64,000 nucleotides of DNA from Caenorhabditis elegans. Taxonomy: Eukaryota > Nematoda > Chromadorea > Rhabditida > Rhabditidae. The stretch covers positions 4,216,001-4,280,000 of the forward strand of contig NC_003283.11 in NCBI RefSeq assembly GCF_000002985.6. Reading direction: 5' to 3'. The position numbers were made by a program, and so were the translations under genes. Below the pieces are notes generated by a model. It was not told the origin of the DNA. It made no database searches and saw only the letters and a list, made by a program, of their open reading frames with translations. Positions 1 to 11,065 of the stretch are shown here, piece by piece (the first letter of the stretch is position 1; each line of letters begins with the position of its first letter).

Positions 1-640
1 AAATTCTATGAAAATATCTAAAGAAAACAGGAAAACATTTTTTTCGAAAAGGCACAGTTTTAAGTGTTCCCTGTCGCGAATAGCATGGAGCAGGATCTCC
101 ATTATTCACGACTTAATAATTATTCCATAATTATTGCACAATTATGTACTCTACAATGGACGCTAACAACACCAAGCATTTCTATCACCATCGCTCAAGG
201 AACAACCAACAGTCAGTGCTAACAAAGAACAACCACGTGAACCATTTGCGACGTGAACCCCGGATGGATGCATACAAGGAACAAGATAATCTAACAACAA
301 CAACATTCACGCCATGACCTTGCCACGCCAATACGAACAACTCAACCTTGGACACGTGGACCATATTGCCAACCTTGGAAGGACTTCCCGAATCAGTTCT
401 TGTTTTATGTTCTTACTTTATGTTCTTACTTGTTCTGTTAGTGTTACTAGCTGTCTCTAATAAATCCTTGTAGAGTCACCTTTTGTTCTGTTAGTTTAAC
501 TTATAGAAATACCACTGAACGCACTGCGAAACATATAAAAAATCCCTCTAAAAACTTCCGCAAATTGATGTGCGGCAAACCGACAATTTACCGATTTGCC
601 AATTTTGCCGAACGGCTATTGCCGCCTGCTTCAGAGTGTT
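1..640. repeat. TTGCCG-family dispersed repeat, split by an insert
   Basis: Bases 1-71 and about 534-640 are the two halves of a repeat seen elsewhere in the window (for example 10740-11065). Shared marks are a run ending in GGCACAGTTTTAAGTGTTCC, then ATAAAAAATCCCTCT, then stacked GGCAAAT/TTGCCG words. The two halves are contiguous in the other copies, so 72-533 is an insertion. Confidence 0.7.
72..533 (+). mobile_element. Solo-LTR-like insertion
   Basis: This 462-bp block begins TGTCGCGAATAG and ends GCGAAACA, so it has the TG...CA ends of a long terminal repeat. AATAAA lies at 459-464, followed by a TTGT-rich tail, as in the R region of an LTR. It interrupts a dispersed repeat whose halves flank it. 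I see no internal retroelement coding and no clean target-site duplication, so a solo LTR is inferred, not proven. Confidence 0.45.
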
Positions 641-850
641 CTACGGCATCCATGTATGCGCCAAGACGCCTGCCTGCCTGACCTTAACGAGACCTACGAG
701 AAAAATACCTCAACCCGCGTTTTTGTTTCCATTTTGAATGAATTTTTATCAAGTTGACTGAAATGCAAAAATTAGAAATTGATAAATTCACCTTAAAATG
801 CAGAGAAGAGGTAGGTAGGTTTCAGGCAGGCGCCAGGCCTACCATAAAAA
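641..850. repeat. TGCCTACC-type dispersed repeat fragments
   Basis: Short runs built from GCCTGCCT, GGTAGGTAGG and CAGGCAGG occur near 660-690 and 810-845. The same words recur at 11490-11580, 14085-14340, 48355-48440, 56515-56640 and 63280-63440. No coding potential is visible. Confidence 0.5.
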
Positions 851-912
851 CACTAATGCAGTCAGAACTTCTAAATAATTGATAAGGTACATCTGAAGTC
901 CTTAAAACTTAC

Positions 913-1135
913 TAGCCATGTTCCAAAGTTTTCCCAAAATATACTCCAACATATCATTTTCCCCGGAATACATACTAAAGTCCTCATGCCTAAAAATAGC
1001 CTCATCCTTTGCTGCATTGTCTTTCTCTACCACTACCCCCAGTATTCCTTCCACTTGACATCCTTTAGAAAATACTCCATTTATCATTGGATACACATTC
1101 GGTGAAAGTGACACGTTTAACGTCATGTTTCTATT
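913..1135 (-). other. Unrecognised candidate exon
   Basis: On the minus strand an acceptor (TCTTCAG, ending at 1136) opens a frame that stays open for 74 codons to a good donor (GTAAGTTTT, starting at 912). The translation is protein-like, with NVSLSPNVYPM, GVVVEKDN and MYSGENDMLEYI, and differs from the low-complexity frames around it. I do not recognise the family and found no convincing neighbouring exons; the next exon would lie below 912 and a first exon above 1136. It may be a relic or one exon of a gene running off the left edge. Confidence 0.3.
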
Positions 1136-1781
1136 CTGAAGACGTAGTAGTAGTACTTGGAGAAACTTGTCTCGAGTGCAAAAAAAAATATGAAAGAAAG
1201 ATTCAAATTTCCGGAGGAACGAATACAATATGACGTGAGGGTGTTGGCTACGTTTGAAAGCGAATGAATTCCTAATTTTACACATATTTGAAAAAATCTG
1301 GTCGAGGTGTCCCGGGGCGCCTTCTCCTCGCATACCTCGCGTCTACCCGATTTCTTTGCAATTTGTCATCCCGGTGTTGAAACATCAAAACTTCAAAACT
1401 AGGTTCTTTAACGAAAAAAGTCAAACTGTAAACTTGTAGTACAGAATATGATCTACAAAGTTGTAAAATTTTAAAATTTCCACCACCATCATGAAGGGAG
1501 CTTTAGCGGCCGACTCCTCGTGTATTCCTGGCCTAAAATATTAATAGTTTTGAAATATTTACGTGGCCCTTTTTTGTGCGTTTTGAGAATTTTTAGAGTT
1601 TCATGGGATTTTGGGATTTTTACGTTGTCCTCAGAACGTTCTTACCAGCTCTGTTAGTATAGTTGGGACAATGCGCTAAGCTGTGAATAATAGATAGAAA
1701 CTCCACCTCACAAAATATATTCCTGCAAAAAACATTCCTCTGCGTCTTGGTTTTTACTTTCAAAAACGTAAAACCTCCATT

Positions 1782-2145
1782 CGGCATTTGGCTCTAGCTT
1801 CTTGCCCAAGTTTGGCCCAAAAAACATTATCTTGGATTAGAAACTTGGGCAAAAAATAGGCAAAACTTGGGCAAGACTTGGGCAAAACTTGGAATGAGGC
1901 TTTACCAAAGTTTAACCCAAGTTTCACCCAACTCTTGCCAAACCTTGCTCCAAAATTTTCTTTTTTCGTTTCAAACTTAGCCAAAGTTTGGCAAGAGTTG
2001 GAGGAAACTTGGGTAAAACTTTGGTAAAGCCTGAATTCAAGTTTTGCCCAAGTCTTGCCTATTTTTTGCCCAAGTTTAGCCAGCCTCTAACCCAAGTTAA
2101 TATTTTTTGGGCCAAACTTGGGCAAAAAGCTAGAGCCAAATCCCG
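1782..2145. mobile_element. Foldback (large palindrome) element
   Basis: Two arms of about 165-170 bp are inverted copies of each other. The left arm starts at TTTGGCTCTAGCTT (about 1787) and the right arm ends at AAGCTAGAGCCAAA (about 2140), with a centre near 1951-1977. Internal words such as CCCAAGTTTGG and GGCAAGAGTTGG recur in mirror order. A diverged half copy lies at 35730-35815. This is a non-autonomous foldback or MITE-like element; ORFs drawn across it are artefacts of the repeat. Confidence 0.75.
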
Positions 2146-2150
2146 AGCAG

Positions 2151-3642
2151 TTTTCCAAATTTTGAATGAAGATTCACACGTAATTTCTAAAATCACGTGA
2201 CCTAGTATCTAGATATATAGTTTCCAAATTCCCAACTGACCTTCCATGTTTTCAATAGTGAGGGTGGATGCTTGGTGTCATCTTTCCCCTCACCATAGTT
2301 TCAGTCTCCAACTAACATCCTAATCACACTCCTCCCATCATCATCATCGTCTCGATCATCATTCTTCTACCAATGACGTGACCTTCTGATCTCTCTGGGG
2401 AGCCCCTACTTCTGAAGTTAGATCCGCCCCATTTTTCGCATCTTTCCAGTGTGCCTAAACCTCTAGGGAAAACTTTCCTGCCAAGAAGCCTTCTTTTTTC
2501 TTTCTTATTCACCCCCTAAAATTTTTGAACTTCTTGTTCGCTTTTCGCTACGAAGAAAAAGACGGCGTTGTTGTTCGTTGTTTTTCGGCGGTCTCCCGCC
2601 AACAAATCAGATCATACGGGTCTTTTTTCGGTGTTGATGATGAGTCTTCCAAATCTTCCATGTTTCTCGGAATACGTTTTTTTTTTAAAGAAATTTGAAA
2701 AAGCCTTGATTGATCGAGTTTTCCCGTAAAGTGACGATTTTCGGCGATGAGAGTGAGCGATGAGAGTGGATTTGACTAAGGCCATAAATCTGAATGCCAT
2801 TGAAATAAGGAAGTGCACATAGGTAGTCAAAGTTCAGCTCAAGTTTTTGGTTTGAGGAGCTCTTTCGCAAAGAGTTTTTTGAAGCTAGAAAATTGATTTA
2901 TTGATTCAACAATATAAAATTAGTATTTGTAAAAGTTACGAGCAATTGTTAAGAATACTTAATGCATCATTAAAAAAATATATGTATATTTGTTAATTTT
3001 TAACTCAAAATCTACAGATTATAGTTTTTTGTAAAGTTCTTTTTTTCGATTAAATTACCCCATCTTCCTTTTTTGAAAAAAAAAATCGATTTTCGCTGTC
3101 GTAATTGATTTTTCCACAACAGAAATGTGCGGAATTTTATCTTTCTTTCTATGGCACGTTTACAAATTTCCCTTTTTTATCATTGTCCTGTTGAGGTTTT
3201 TTTTTGAAAATTTACTTAGAAATATAAGAAAACATGTGCTTTTTCTAAAAAATAGTTTCACATTTTGTTTTGAAAATAACTCAAAAAGTAGATTATGTAC
3301 CCATCGAAAAAGAAAACAAACTAAAATCATTTTCAAAAAAGTAGGAATATTTCTCTACACTTCTATATAAACTTCCAATTAAAAATGCAATTTCTTTTCT
3401 GGAAATTTCAGAAAAATTCTGGTCTAAAAATTTTCAAATACATTTCTCTTTGGATTTTATTCGAACTTTCGACAAATTTTTTGAACCTTATTCCAACAAC
3501 TCCAAAAGGAACTTCCAATCTTCTGTTTTTGCATTTTCTTTTTGCTTCTTTGTCTACCTCACGCTCCTCGAAATATAAAATATTCGTACTTTCTCCCTAT
3601 CCCCACCACATACGTCATACGCCTTGAACTTCAAATTTTCAG
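2151..3642. other. Intergenic region upstream of nlp-9
   Basis: No gene is visible. The part nearest nlp-9 is T-rich with poly-A/T runs. It ends in a TTTTCAG at 3636-3642, 24 bases before the nlp-9 start, which is the expected form of an SL trans-splice acceptor. The nlp-9 promoter presumably lies here; no specific factor site stands out. Confidence 0.5.
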
Positions 3643-3666
3643 AGAAGAAAAAAGAAAAAAAGAGAG

Positions 3667-5899
3667 ATGGATCGATTCGCCACCAGATTTATCGCCCTTC
3701 TTCTGGTTCTTTTACAAATTGGTGAGTACTTTTTAGTTTTGCATTTTTATAAAGCTATCTTCTGGGCTCAGGTTTAGGCTTTGGCTTAGACTTATACTTA
3801 GGCTAAGGCTAAGGCTTAGTCTTAAGCTTAGTCTTAAGCTTAGGCTTATATTTAGACCTAGGCCCCCTATCTCTATTAGTTTTAGAAAGATTTGTTTAAC
3901 TAAACAATTTTTCTCGTGATGTTTTCAACAGGTTGAAACATGTTTCTGCATTTCAAAACTTTTATGTCAAGAGATAGAGCGACCGACACCTCGTGAGTCC
4001 AAGAGTTGATTAAAAGTTACCCCTAAAAATGTCGGCCGCTGCATCTCTTGACTTAGAGCTTAAGAAACATTGAGATATGCTTAAGCATGTATCCAACATT
4101 ATGAGCAATATTTTGTTAGTAGAGCTTTTCTTTCTACAACTCCTAGTTTTTGAGTTATTACCATTAAAAACCACAAAACATTTTCTGTTTCTCCCAACTT
4201 GCCAAAAGATGTGTGGTCTCCGCTAATGAAGTGGAGTACACCCAAATGAGCCTTTCAAATACGAAATTTGATAGAATGGGAACATTTCCCAACCAACTTG
4301 AGCTGATCCAATTTGGTTGCGTTTTCTGATTTTGGTGGTTTTCCACTGACGTCAACATATTCCAGGGTCCATCTTCGCCACACCAATTGCAGAGGCTCAG
4401 GGAGCACCAGAAGACGTAGATGATAGGTTGGTTGAGAGGAAAAATGCATTATTAGAAATTAGGAAGTGTTTCAGACGAGAGCTAGAGAAACGCGGAGGAG
4501 CTCGAGCGTTTTATGGGTTCTACAACGCGGGCAATTCGAAAAGGGACCAAGCTGCCGCCCTACCGTACTATTTGTACGAGAAACGAGGAGGTGGACGCGC
4601 TTTTAATCACAACGCCAATTTATTCAGGTGAGTTGATAATCTTAATTTTTTTGAGAAATTCGGAAAAAAAATTTCAGGTTTGACAAAAGAGGAGGAGGAC
4701 GAGCCTTCGCTGGATCATGGTCCCCGTACTTGGAACGGTAAGTATGAACATTCAAATGGGGGTGGGCGGCAAATTCGGCAAATCGGCAAATTGCCGGTTT
4801 GACGTTGCCGGATAACAGATTTGCCGGAAATGTTTAGAGGAATTTTTTATAAGACGGAAAAACTTAAAAAACTGTGTCTTTTTGAATTTTTTCCCGTTTT
4901 CTTTCGATAATTTCATAGAATTTGCTTAATATTCAAAATAAATGTAGGAAAGTTTATAGGATGTGTACAATTTTGCCGATTAAAATTGAAATTCTGAAAT
5001 TTCCAAAAAAGAAAAAGTGCGAAACCACAATTTGCCGGAAATTTTCAATTCCGGCAATTTGCCGATTTGCCGATTTGCCGGAAATTTTCAATTCCGGCAC
5101 TTTGCCGATTTGCCGATCACTTAAAAGTGTATTTTTGAATTTGCGAAACCACAATTTGCCGGAAATTTTAATTCAGGAAATTTGCCGATTTACCGATTTG
5201 GCGAAAAAAAAACTTTAAAAAACCGTTTTAGGCACGAAAAATTGGAAAATTGATACCCAAAAGAACAAAAAAATATTTGATTTTTCAAAATTTTTAGTCA
5301 AAATTTTAGTAAATCGGCAAGGAATTGGAAATTTTGATTTTTTTTTTTGAAAAACTGAGAGCTCTTTTTTTTTTAATTTTTGGTGTCATTCAAATGGTCA
5401 ACCTTTTACAGTGATTTTTTTAAATTGATAATTTTTTTAAGAGTTTCATATTCAATATTGATTAATAGAAGTTTCCTTTTTATTCGAAATTCTCTCATAA
5501 ATCTCCTATTTTCAATTACCTCGCTTTTTTAAAGCCACGCCCATTTTTCCATGCCGTACTCAGGGTTTAATCAATTTCTCTTCGGATTGTTATATTTTTG
5601 CTCTTTTTCCCTATTTATAGAACTTTTTCTATCGAAACTTAGAAAAAATACAAAAAATAAAACAATCTGCATTAGTTGCTAAAAAACCAAGTGCGGCACG
5701 GAAAAATGGGCGTGTCTTGAAAGCAAAAGCGCGTCAATTCAAATCAGAAGGCTAGCAAAAGAATCTGTAGGATTTTTTTCAAAAAATTACAGTTTAACAT
5801 TTTATAACTAGAACACCTAACAAAACTGAACATCTCAGATTCTACGACTACAAACGCTCATCGTACCCAGTTTACTTCAGCGACAACTCATATTACTGA
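3667..5899 (+). CDS. nlp-9: Neuropeptide-like protein precursor NLP-9
   Basis: Exons are 3667-3721, 4366-4426, 4475-4627, 4678-4737 and 5839-5899, 390 nt in all (129 residues plus stop). The N-terminus MDRFATRFIALLLVLL is a signal peptide, probably cut after FA. KR sites then release an acidic peptide starting TPIAEAQG, GGARAFYGFYNAGNS, DQAAALPYYLYE, GGGRAFNHNANLFRFD, and GGGRAFAGSWSPYLE with a tail containing a further KR. These are the known C. elegans NLP-9 peptides, secreted by the regulated pathway of neurons. Removing a 48-nt intron (4427-4474) gives the DDRRELE junction I know for this precursor. The start follows a TTTTCAG acceptor by 24 nt. Intron 1 holds a telomere-like tract, a small inverted-repeat element and a CRE word; intron 4 (1.1 kb) holds a TTGCCG repeat. 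Confidence 0.95.
3771..3862 (+). repeat. Degenerate telomere-like tract (TTAGGC variants) in nlp-9 intron 1
   Basis: The tract is made of six-base words close to TTAGGC, the C. elegans telomere repeat: TTAGGCT, TTAGACT, CTTAGGCTAAGGCT, CTTAGTCTTAAGCTTAG. Some words are reversed or altered, so it is an old interstitial tract rather than a fresh telomere capture. Confidence 0.7.
3966..4056. mobile_element. Small inverted-repeat (MITE-like) element in nlp-9 intron 1
   Basis: GTCAAGAGAT with AGCG and CCGACA at the left is matched in inverted order by TGTCGGCCGCTGCATCTCT at the right. The arms are about 22 bp and the element about 90 bp. Related GCGGCCGAC words occur near 1508 and 41030, which suggests a dispersed family. 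No coding content. Confidence 0.45.
4347..4354. promoter_or_regulatory. CRE-like palindrome TGACGTCA (nlp-9 intron 1)
   Basis: A perfect TGACGTCA, the classical CREB/ATF site, lies 12 bases before exon 2 of nlp-9. A second copy lies upstream of nlp-13 at 20060. Function is not shown; one copy of an 8-mer can occur by chance. Confidence 0.35.
4766..5345. repeat. TTGCCG-family repeat inside nlp-9 intron 4
   Basis: Stacked GGCAAAT, TTTGCCGG and TTGCCGATTT words flank an AT-rich core containing TAGGATGTGTACAATTTTGC. The same core occurs at 9655-9680 and, inverted, near 10840. The repeat accounts for most of this 1.1-kb intron. Small ORFs rich in ICRFADLPE are translations of the repeat, not genes. 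Confidence 0.75.
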
Positions 5900-6176
5900 C
5901 TACGCCAGCCTACCGTACGCCTCCACGTACCTGCTCCTTCGCCTCGTCGCCTTCGTTCTTGCTCTCCAATGATCTATCGACCTTTAACCACCACGTATGA
6001 TTGACACACCAAATTGAATCTCAGCGCACCTTTCCAAGAACCAAATTATTTCATTTTTGAGTTTCCCTAATTTTTCTCCCTTTTTTTTGGATTAAATTTT
6101 CATCTCATTTAATGCCTCCCATTGTCATCGCCCAACTCTTGAACTTTTATTGGACAGCAATATGTTGTATCGTTGC

Positions 6177-6182
6177 AATAAA
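6177..6182 (+). terminator. nlp-9: Polyadenylation signal of nlp-9
   Basis: AATAAA lies 278 bases after the nlp-9 stop, in a run GCAATAAAATTTGC. It is the first canonical signal downstream on the coding strand and gives a 3' UTR of about 0.3 kb. Confidence 0.6.
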
Positions 6183-6183
6183 A

Positions 6184-8019
6184 TTTGCTATGTGAATAAT
6201 TTATGGTGAATTTTGTTGGAAATGGAGATAAACTCACATATTGACTTTGGATTCTGCAGAGAAAAAAAAAATTAATTTTAATATTTTTTTTTTTAACCGA
6301 ATATTGTAGTTTTAAAAAATTTTATGAATTGGTTTAAATTTTTAAAAAATTTTCAATTTTGAAAAAAAAAATAGAAGCGGCAAAATTACTTGAAAACCTG
6401 CCTAAATTACTGGTTTTTATTTTTTTGTTTTCTTGATATATAATTAAAAAAAAACAACATTTTGCCGAATATTCAACCATTTTTCCGCGAAAAAAAGCTA
6501 AAAATGCTAAATTTTTGATTTCACACTATTTTCTTAACAGAAAACAAACCTGAATATTTGACAATTAATTCTAAAACACAAGGCCTGAAAACACAGAAAA
6601 TGTCGAAATTATGACAGTCATTTGCTCACGAATTCAAATATAATTCAGCAATTTTTAAAAATATTTTTATTGAAGTTTAAACAAAAAAATCATAAAAAAT
6701 TCAGAAAAATGCTATAAATCATCATATATTCGATATAGTGAGACTGTTTTCCTGACATTTTGGGTAAAAAAATTACAGAACCTTCGTCAATTTTAACCAC
6801 AAAAAATATCTGAAGATAAAATTAAAATAGAAAAAAACCGCCTAACAGTAGCGAACCAAACATTATTCAAAATTTTACTCAATGAGTATTTTTAATTAAA
6901 AATAAAATGCCACCGATTAAAGGCACCACCAGTCATTTTTAAATGCTTTATTTTTTCTCGAACTGCAATATTTCACAGACTTATGAAATTTAATGTGTCT
7001 AGACTTTTCGAAATTTTTTTTAGAAACTGTAAATTTGAACAAATCTTTTTGGAATTTGTTGAAAAATTGAAAATTGTGAAAACCTGATGCCAACAGACTA
7101 AAAATACGAATTTCTTTTGAGCCAAAAATTGAAGAAATTTCTTCCTCAATCAATAATTGATCAGTTGTTTTTTAAAATGCTTCAAAAACATAATCTCATC
7201 GCATTGTCCCAGAAAAGACAATTTACAAATTCTCGTAAAGTTTTTTTTTCAGTTAATTTTTTACATGTAATTTTTTTGGAAATTTTTAACTACTTTAAAA
7301 ATTTCTGTTGTTTTCGTTTTTGTTTTTTGGCCGGAAAAAATAAATTTAAAACTTTAACAGCGGATTAAATATTTTTCAAGATGCTGAACATAGTATAAAG
7401 TTCAGAAATACTAGAAAAAAGAACAAAAATCCAAAATTTTCAAATTTTTGAGCACATCAAACTTCACCAGAATCAGAACAAAGGAACATTTTTGAATTTT
7501 GAGTTTTGAATGTTTTCCCGTCTGCTTGACATCACTCGCATGAAAATTTGAACATCTAAAATTGCGATTTCCAAAAAAAAAATTAATTTGAAATGCAATT
7601 TCTCACACTCTCCATGTACCTTAGCCATGATGTAATTTGCTGGCCTATAACTCAATTGTAATGCATATTTTCTTTTTTTTTTCACCTGTGTTTATGCAGG
7701 TTGTAAATATTCTTCCTATATAATATAGGATTATATGTCTGCTTCCAAAGTTAGGAAATTCACGTTTTTGCCAAATGAACAATGACATTGACGTAATTAA
7801 TATAACACCCACTCACTCATTTCGAATTTTAATCGGTTCCACATTTTTCTTTTTAATTTTCATTAATGTTTTGTTGTTTTAAAAACCTACATGCTTTAGT
7901 TTATTTAAAAAGTTTTAACGACTTTCAAAACGTGTTCAGAAAGTTTCAGAAACTTCAACAAAAAAAAATTATATGACTTTCCAGGAACTCTTGCAACTCT
8001 TTAAATCTGTGCTAAAGTT
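6184..8019. other. Gene-free AT-rich stretch
   Basis: No gene, RNA gene or clear repeat was recognised. Long A and T runs dominate. The small ORFs here lack splice sites, signal peptides or family motifs. Confidence 0.5.
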
Positions 8020-8480
8020 TTCATACTTTTCACAAACTTGCCAGGTTATTTCGGCAAATTTTTAAAGGACCACAAAAACATTCTGAACACTTCTGATGAT
8101 TTTCAAAACCTTCCAGAAGTTTCCGAAATATTTGAAAAGTTTCTAGAGTTAGCAGAAGTTTTCAGAAGTTTTCGGCTTTTTCTAAACTTTCCAGAAAATT
8201 TTGAAATTTTCCAAAAGTATCCCAATATATTTAATGTATCTAGAAGTTTCAAGATTTTTTTCTGAAAATTCCAGAAGTTTTCGGAACTCACCGAAAATTT
8301 CAAGAGCATTCCTACTACATCTAGATTTTTTAAAAAATTTCTAACATTTTGAAGGGCTTCCTGAAAACTTTTAAAGTCCCTCAGACTTTCCAAGTGTTTT
8401 TAGATTATTCCAACAGTTTTTAGAACTTTCTGGAAGTTTCTCCATTTTTCCAGAGGTCTCCAGAATTTTTTTCAAATCTA
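8020..8480. repeat. TTCCAGAA-rich tract (heat-shock-element-like array)
   Basis: The tract repeats TTC and GAA triplets at short spacing. A perfect three-unit heat shock element (TTCnnGAAnnTTC) lies at 8111-8123. Similar tracts are at 18950-19440, 39590-40210, 42540-42760 and 53760-53950. HSE-bearing repeats spread by Helitrons have been described in Caenorhabditis; membership of this tract is inferred from composition only. ORFs on both strands here are by-products of the repeat. Confidence 0.55.
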
Positions 8481-9410
8481 TCAAAAGTAGACATTTTGTG
8501 GTTTTCCAAAATGAGGCATACACCTTAAAATTCACATAAACTGTAAATGATACTCCGCCAAATAAGGAAGCTTAATTTTCACGAAACCCCATAAAGTTCC
8601 CATTCCCTACAGTAATCAATTTTCCATTAGCCAACACACTCGTTTTCCAATTGCTCCAAGTGTCCCCATAACGGCGCAAAAGTCCTGCGTATCCTCGTAA
8701 AGCCACACTATTTCAATGAAAATCTGTGGGCTTAACGAGGTGTCGTCCCATTACAGTATACCAGACAATCGGAGTGCATTTCGCTATAAAAAACACGAGA
8801 CAAGAATAGAATGATCAGTTTTTTTTCTCGTAGTGTTGTGTCCTAGACTTTGTTGACCAGGAAAAAAAAATCAAAATCTGACACTTTTTATCAAAATATA
8901 ATATCACCTACGATTTTTATTATGAGATAATTTGGTATTAATCGTGAAGTTTAATCCTTTTATGATCAGTCAAAAAAACCAATTTCAAATCCGACCAAAC
9001 TGAATGTGTACGATGCTCCTACACTTTTCCTATGAAAAAAAAAAAATTGAGGAGCACTTGTGCATTTCAAGTGATAAACATATGACCGTGCACGAAAATA
9101 GTTTAGTTTTGCACCGGTTTTTTCTGGTTTAGTGGTCATCTAAAACAGGTGGTACTAAAAATACTTAAGCTGAAGTCAATTTAAGAGTTCAAATTTATAT
9201 TTGAGACCGATATTTTTTAAAAGGAAGCAATTCAAAATTTTATTTTTTTGTGCAGTAGTAAATGAAAAAAGTTAGACACAATTTTATGTAACCGCAAGAT
9301 TAATAGGACCTTTTTCTTCATCTGAATGATTTTTAGAACTGAACATTTTTTAGAACAAAAAATTAACATTTTGCAAAAAAATATGTTAAGTTTCCGCGAA
9401 AAATAACATT
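8481..9410. other. Gene-free stretch
   Basis: No gene recognised. A less AT-rich patch at about 8640-8760 (GGCGCAAAAGTCC to GAGGTGTCGTCCC) could be regulatory or a short RNA, but I cannot assign it. Confidence 0.4.
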
Positions 9411-9880
9411 TTCCCCATTAAACTGGCGATTGCTGTTCGGCAAATTTTTTGCCGGTTTGCCGATTTCTCAGAAATTTTTATTTTTGGCAAATTGCCGATT
9501 TGCCGTTTGCCGGATATCAATTTGCCGGAAGTTTTTAGAGGTATTTTTTATAAAAACAAAAACACATAAAACTGTGCCTTTTTGAAATTTTTTTCCCCGT
9601 TTTCTTCAGATAATCGCATTGAATTTTTTTTAATTTTCAAAATAGATGCAGGAAAATTCATAGGATGTGTACAAGTTTGCCGATTGAAATTGAAATTCTG
9701 AAATTTCCAAAAAAAGTGCAAAACCACAATTTGCCCGAAATTTTCGACAACCGCCGTTTTTCCGAAAAATTCGGCAAATTGGAAACTTACCGAATTGCCG
9801 ATTTGCCGGAATTTTCAAAATCTGGCAATTTGCCGATTTGCCGACTTGCCGGGAAAAATCGTTTGCCTACCTTGATATGA
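9411..9880. repeat. TTGCCG-family repeat
   Basis: Same organisation as the copy at 4766-5345: GGCAAATTTTTTGCCGG words, the ATAAAACTGTGCC core, GGATGTGTACAAGTTTGCC, then dense TTGCCGATTTGCCG words. Confidence 0.75.
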
Positions 9881-10739
9881 ACTGTCAAAGAAGAGCAATG
9901 GGGGAACAAGCCTCATAAGAAAAATACGGTAATTTTCGCAATTTTCTAAGCTCCCTACAACAGTGAAAACATGGGCTCTAAAGTGATGTCATGAAAACAG
10001 ACACCAAGCTACAAATTTAACATCTACAACATACTCAACGTATTTATTATTGTAATTTATCTCTCCTCCTACTCAATTTCACTTATTCATTCATTTTCCA
10101 TTGTTATGATCCCCATTCAAAATAAAATATAAATATGTCATATTGTTACGTTTTCTGTGATCAATAAACATCTAATTCTTCCAAATATAGGAATTTTTCA
10201 AGTTTATTTCAATCCACAATCCTTTTAAAAAAATGTAATATTTTAATCTTGTTGACATCTTGACCCCTGTCTAGTTTCCAAAGATTCAAAGTTGTTGAAA
10301 CGAACCCCCGTCATGTCATAATAATGTTCTATTTTGGCAGTTTTTGGTACAACTGATTTGTCCCTCGGGACAAGTTTGACTAAATAATGTTGCAATTTTT
10401 CAAAATTGTTCTTTTGAAGCTCGGAACTTGGATTAGAACTTTTACCAAGCATCAGACATCTCGGACCAAAAGATTATTCGGATCAAATTAATTTAATAAT
10501 ACTAAAAATTTCAATCCCCCTGAATATTTAGTTCAAATTCATTTAAAACGGTTTTTGATGTAATGAACATCACTTTCTTGAAAATGAATATAAAAACCAC
10601 CCAGGCACCATATTATCTACATCATTTTTGATAAGTACGACCTTTTATTTTCTTGGAGGTAGTAATAAAAACTGAGCATGGCATCACTATTTTTTGGTGG
10701 ACGAACCTTTCACGAATATTAATTTCTAGCTTTTAGCTC
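9881..10739. other. Gene-free stretch
   Basis: Mainly AT-rich sequence. A short minus-strand ORF at 10243-10452 has no signal, splice sites or recognised motif. No gene is supported. Confidence 0.4.
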
Positions 10740-11065
10740 AGAATAGGGATCGGCAAATTGCCGGAATTGAAAATTCCGGCAAATTGTGGTTTTGCACATT
10801 TTTTTTTTGGAAATTTCAGAATTTCAATTTTAATCGGCAAAATTGTACGCATCCTAAGAATGTTCCTACTTCTTTTTTGAAAAGTAAGCAAATTATATGA
10901 AAGTATCTTTAAAAAAACGGGATTTTTTTTTTGAAAAAGCACAGTTTTGAATGTTTCCGTCTTATAAAAAATCCCTCTGAAAACTTCCGGCAAATCAAAA
11001 TTTCTGGCAAATCGACAAATTGCCGGAATTGGAAATTCCGGCAAATCGGCAAACCGGCAATTTGC
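10740..11065. repeat. TTGCCG-family repeat (inverted relative to 9411-9880)
   Basis: GGCAAATTGCCGGAATTG words bracket a core in the opposite orientation (CAAAATTGTACGCATCC, then AAAAGCACAGTTTTGAATG, then ATAAAAAATCCCTCTG). This continuous copy shows what the interrupted copy at 1-640 looked like. Confidence 0.75.

Noticed and set aside
1760-2200. Overlapping ORFs on both strands
   Set aside because: Mirror-image translations of the foldback element.
4922-5218. ICRFADLPE-type ORFs here and at 9630-9880, 10733-11091 and 51665-52213
   Set aside because: Translations of the TTGCCG repeat on either strand.
8038-8393. ORFs on both strands rich in SFRLFLNFPE
   Set aside because: By-products of the TTCCAGAA repeat; no splice sites or composition of a real protein. 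The same applies to 18733-19216.
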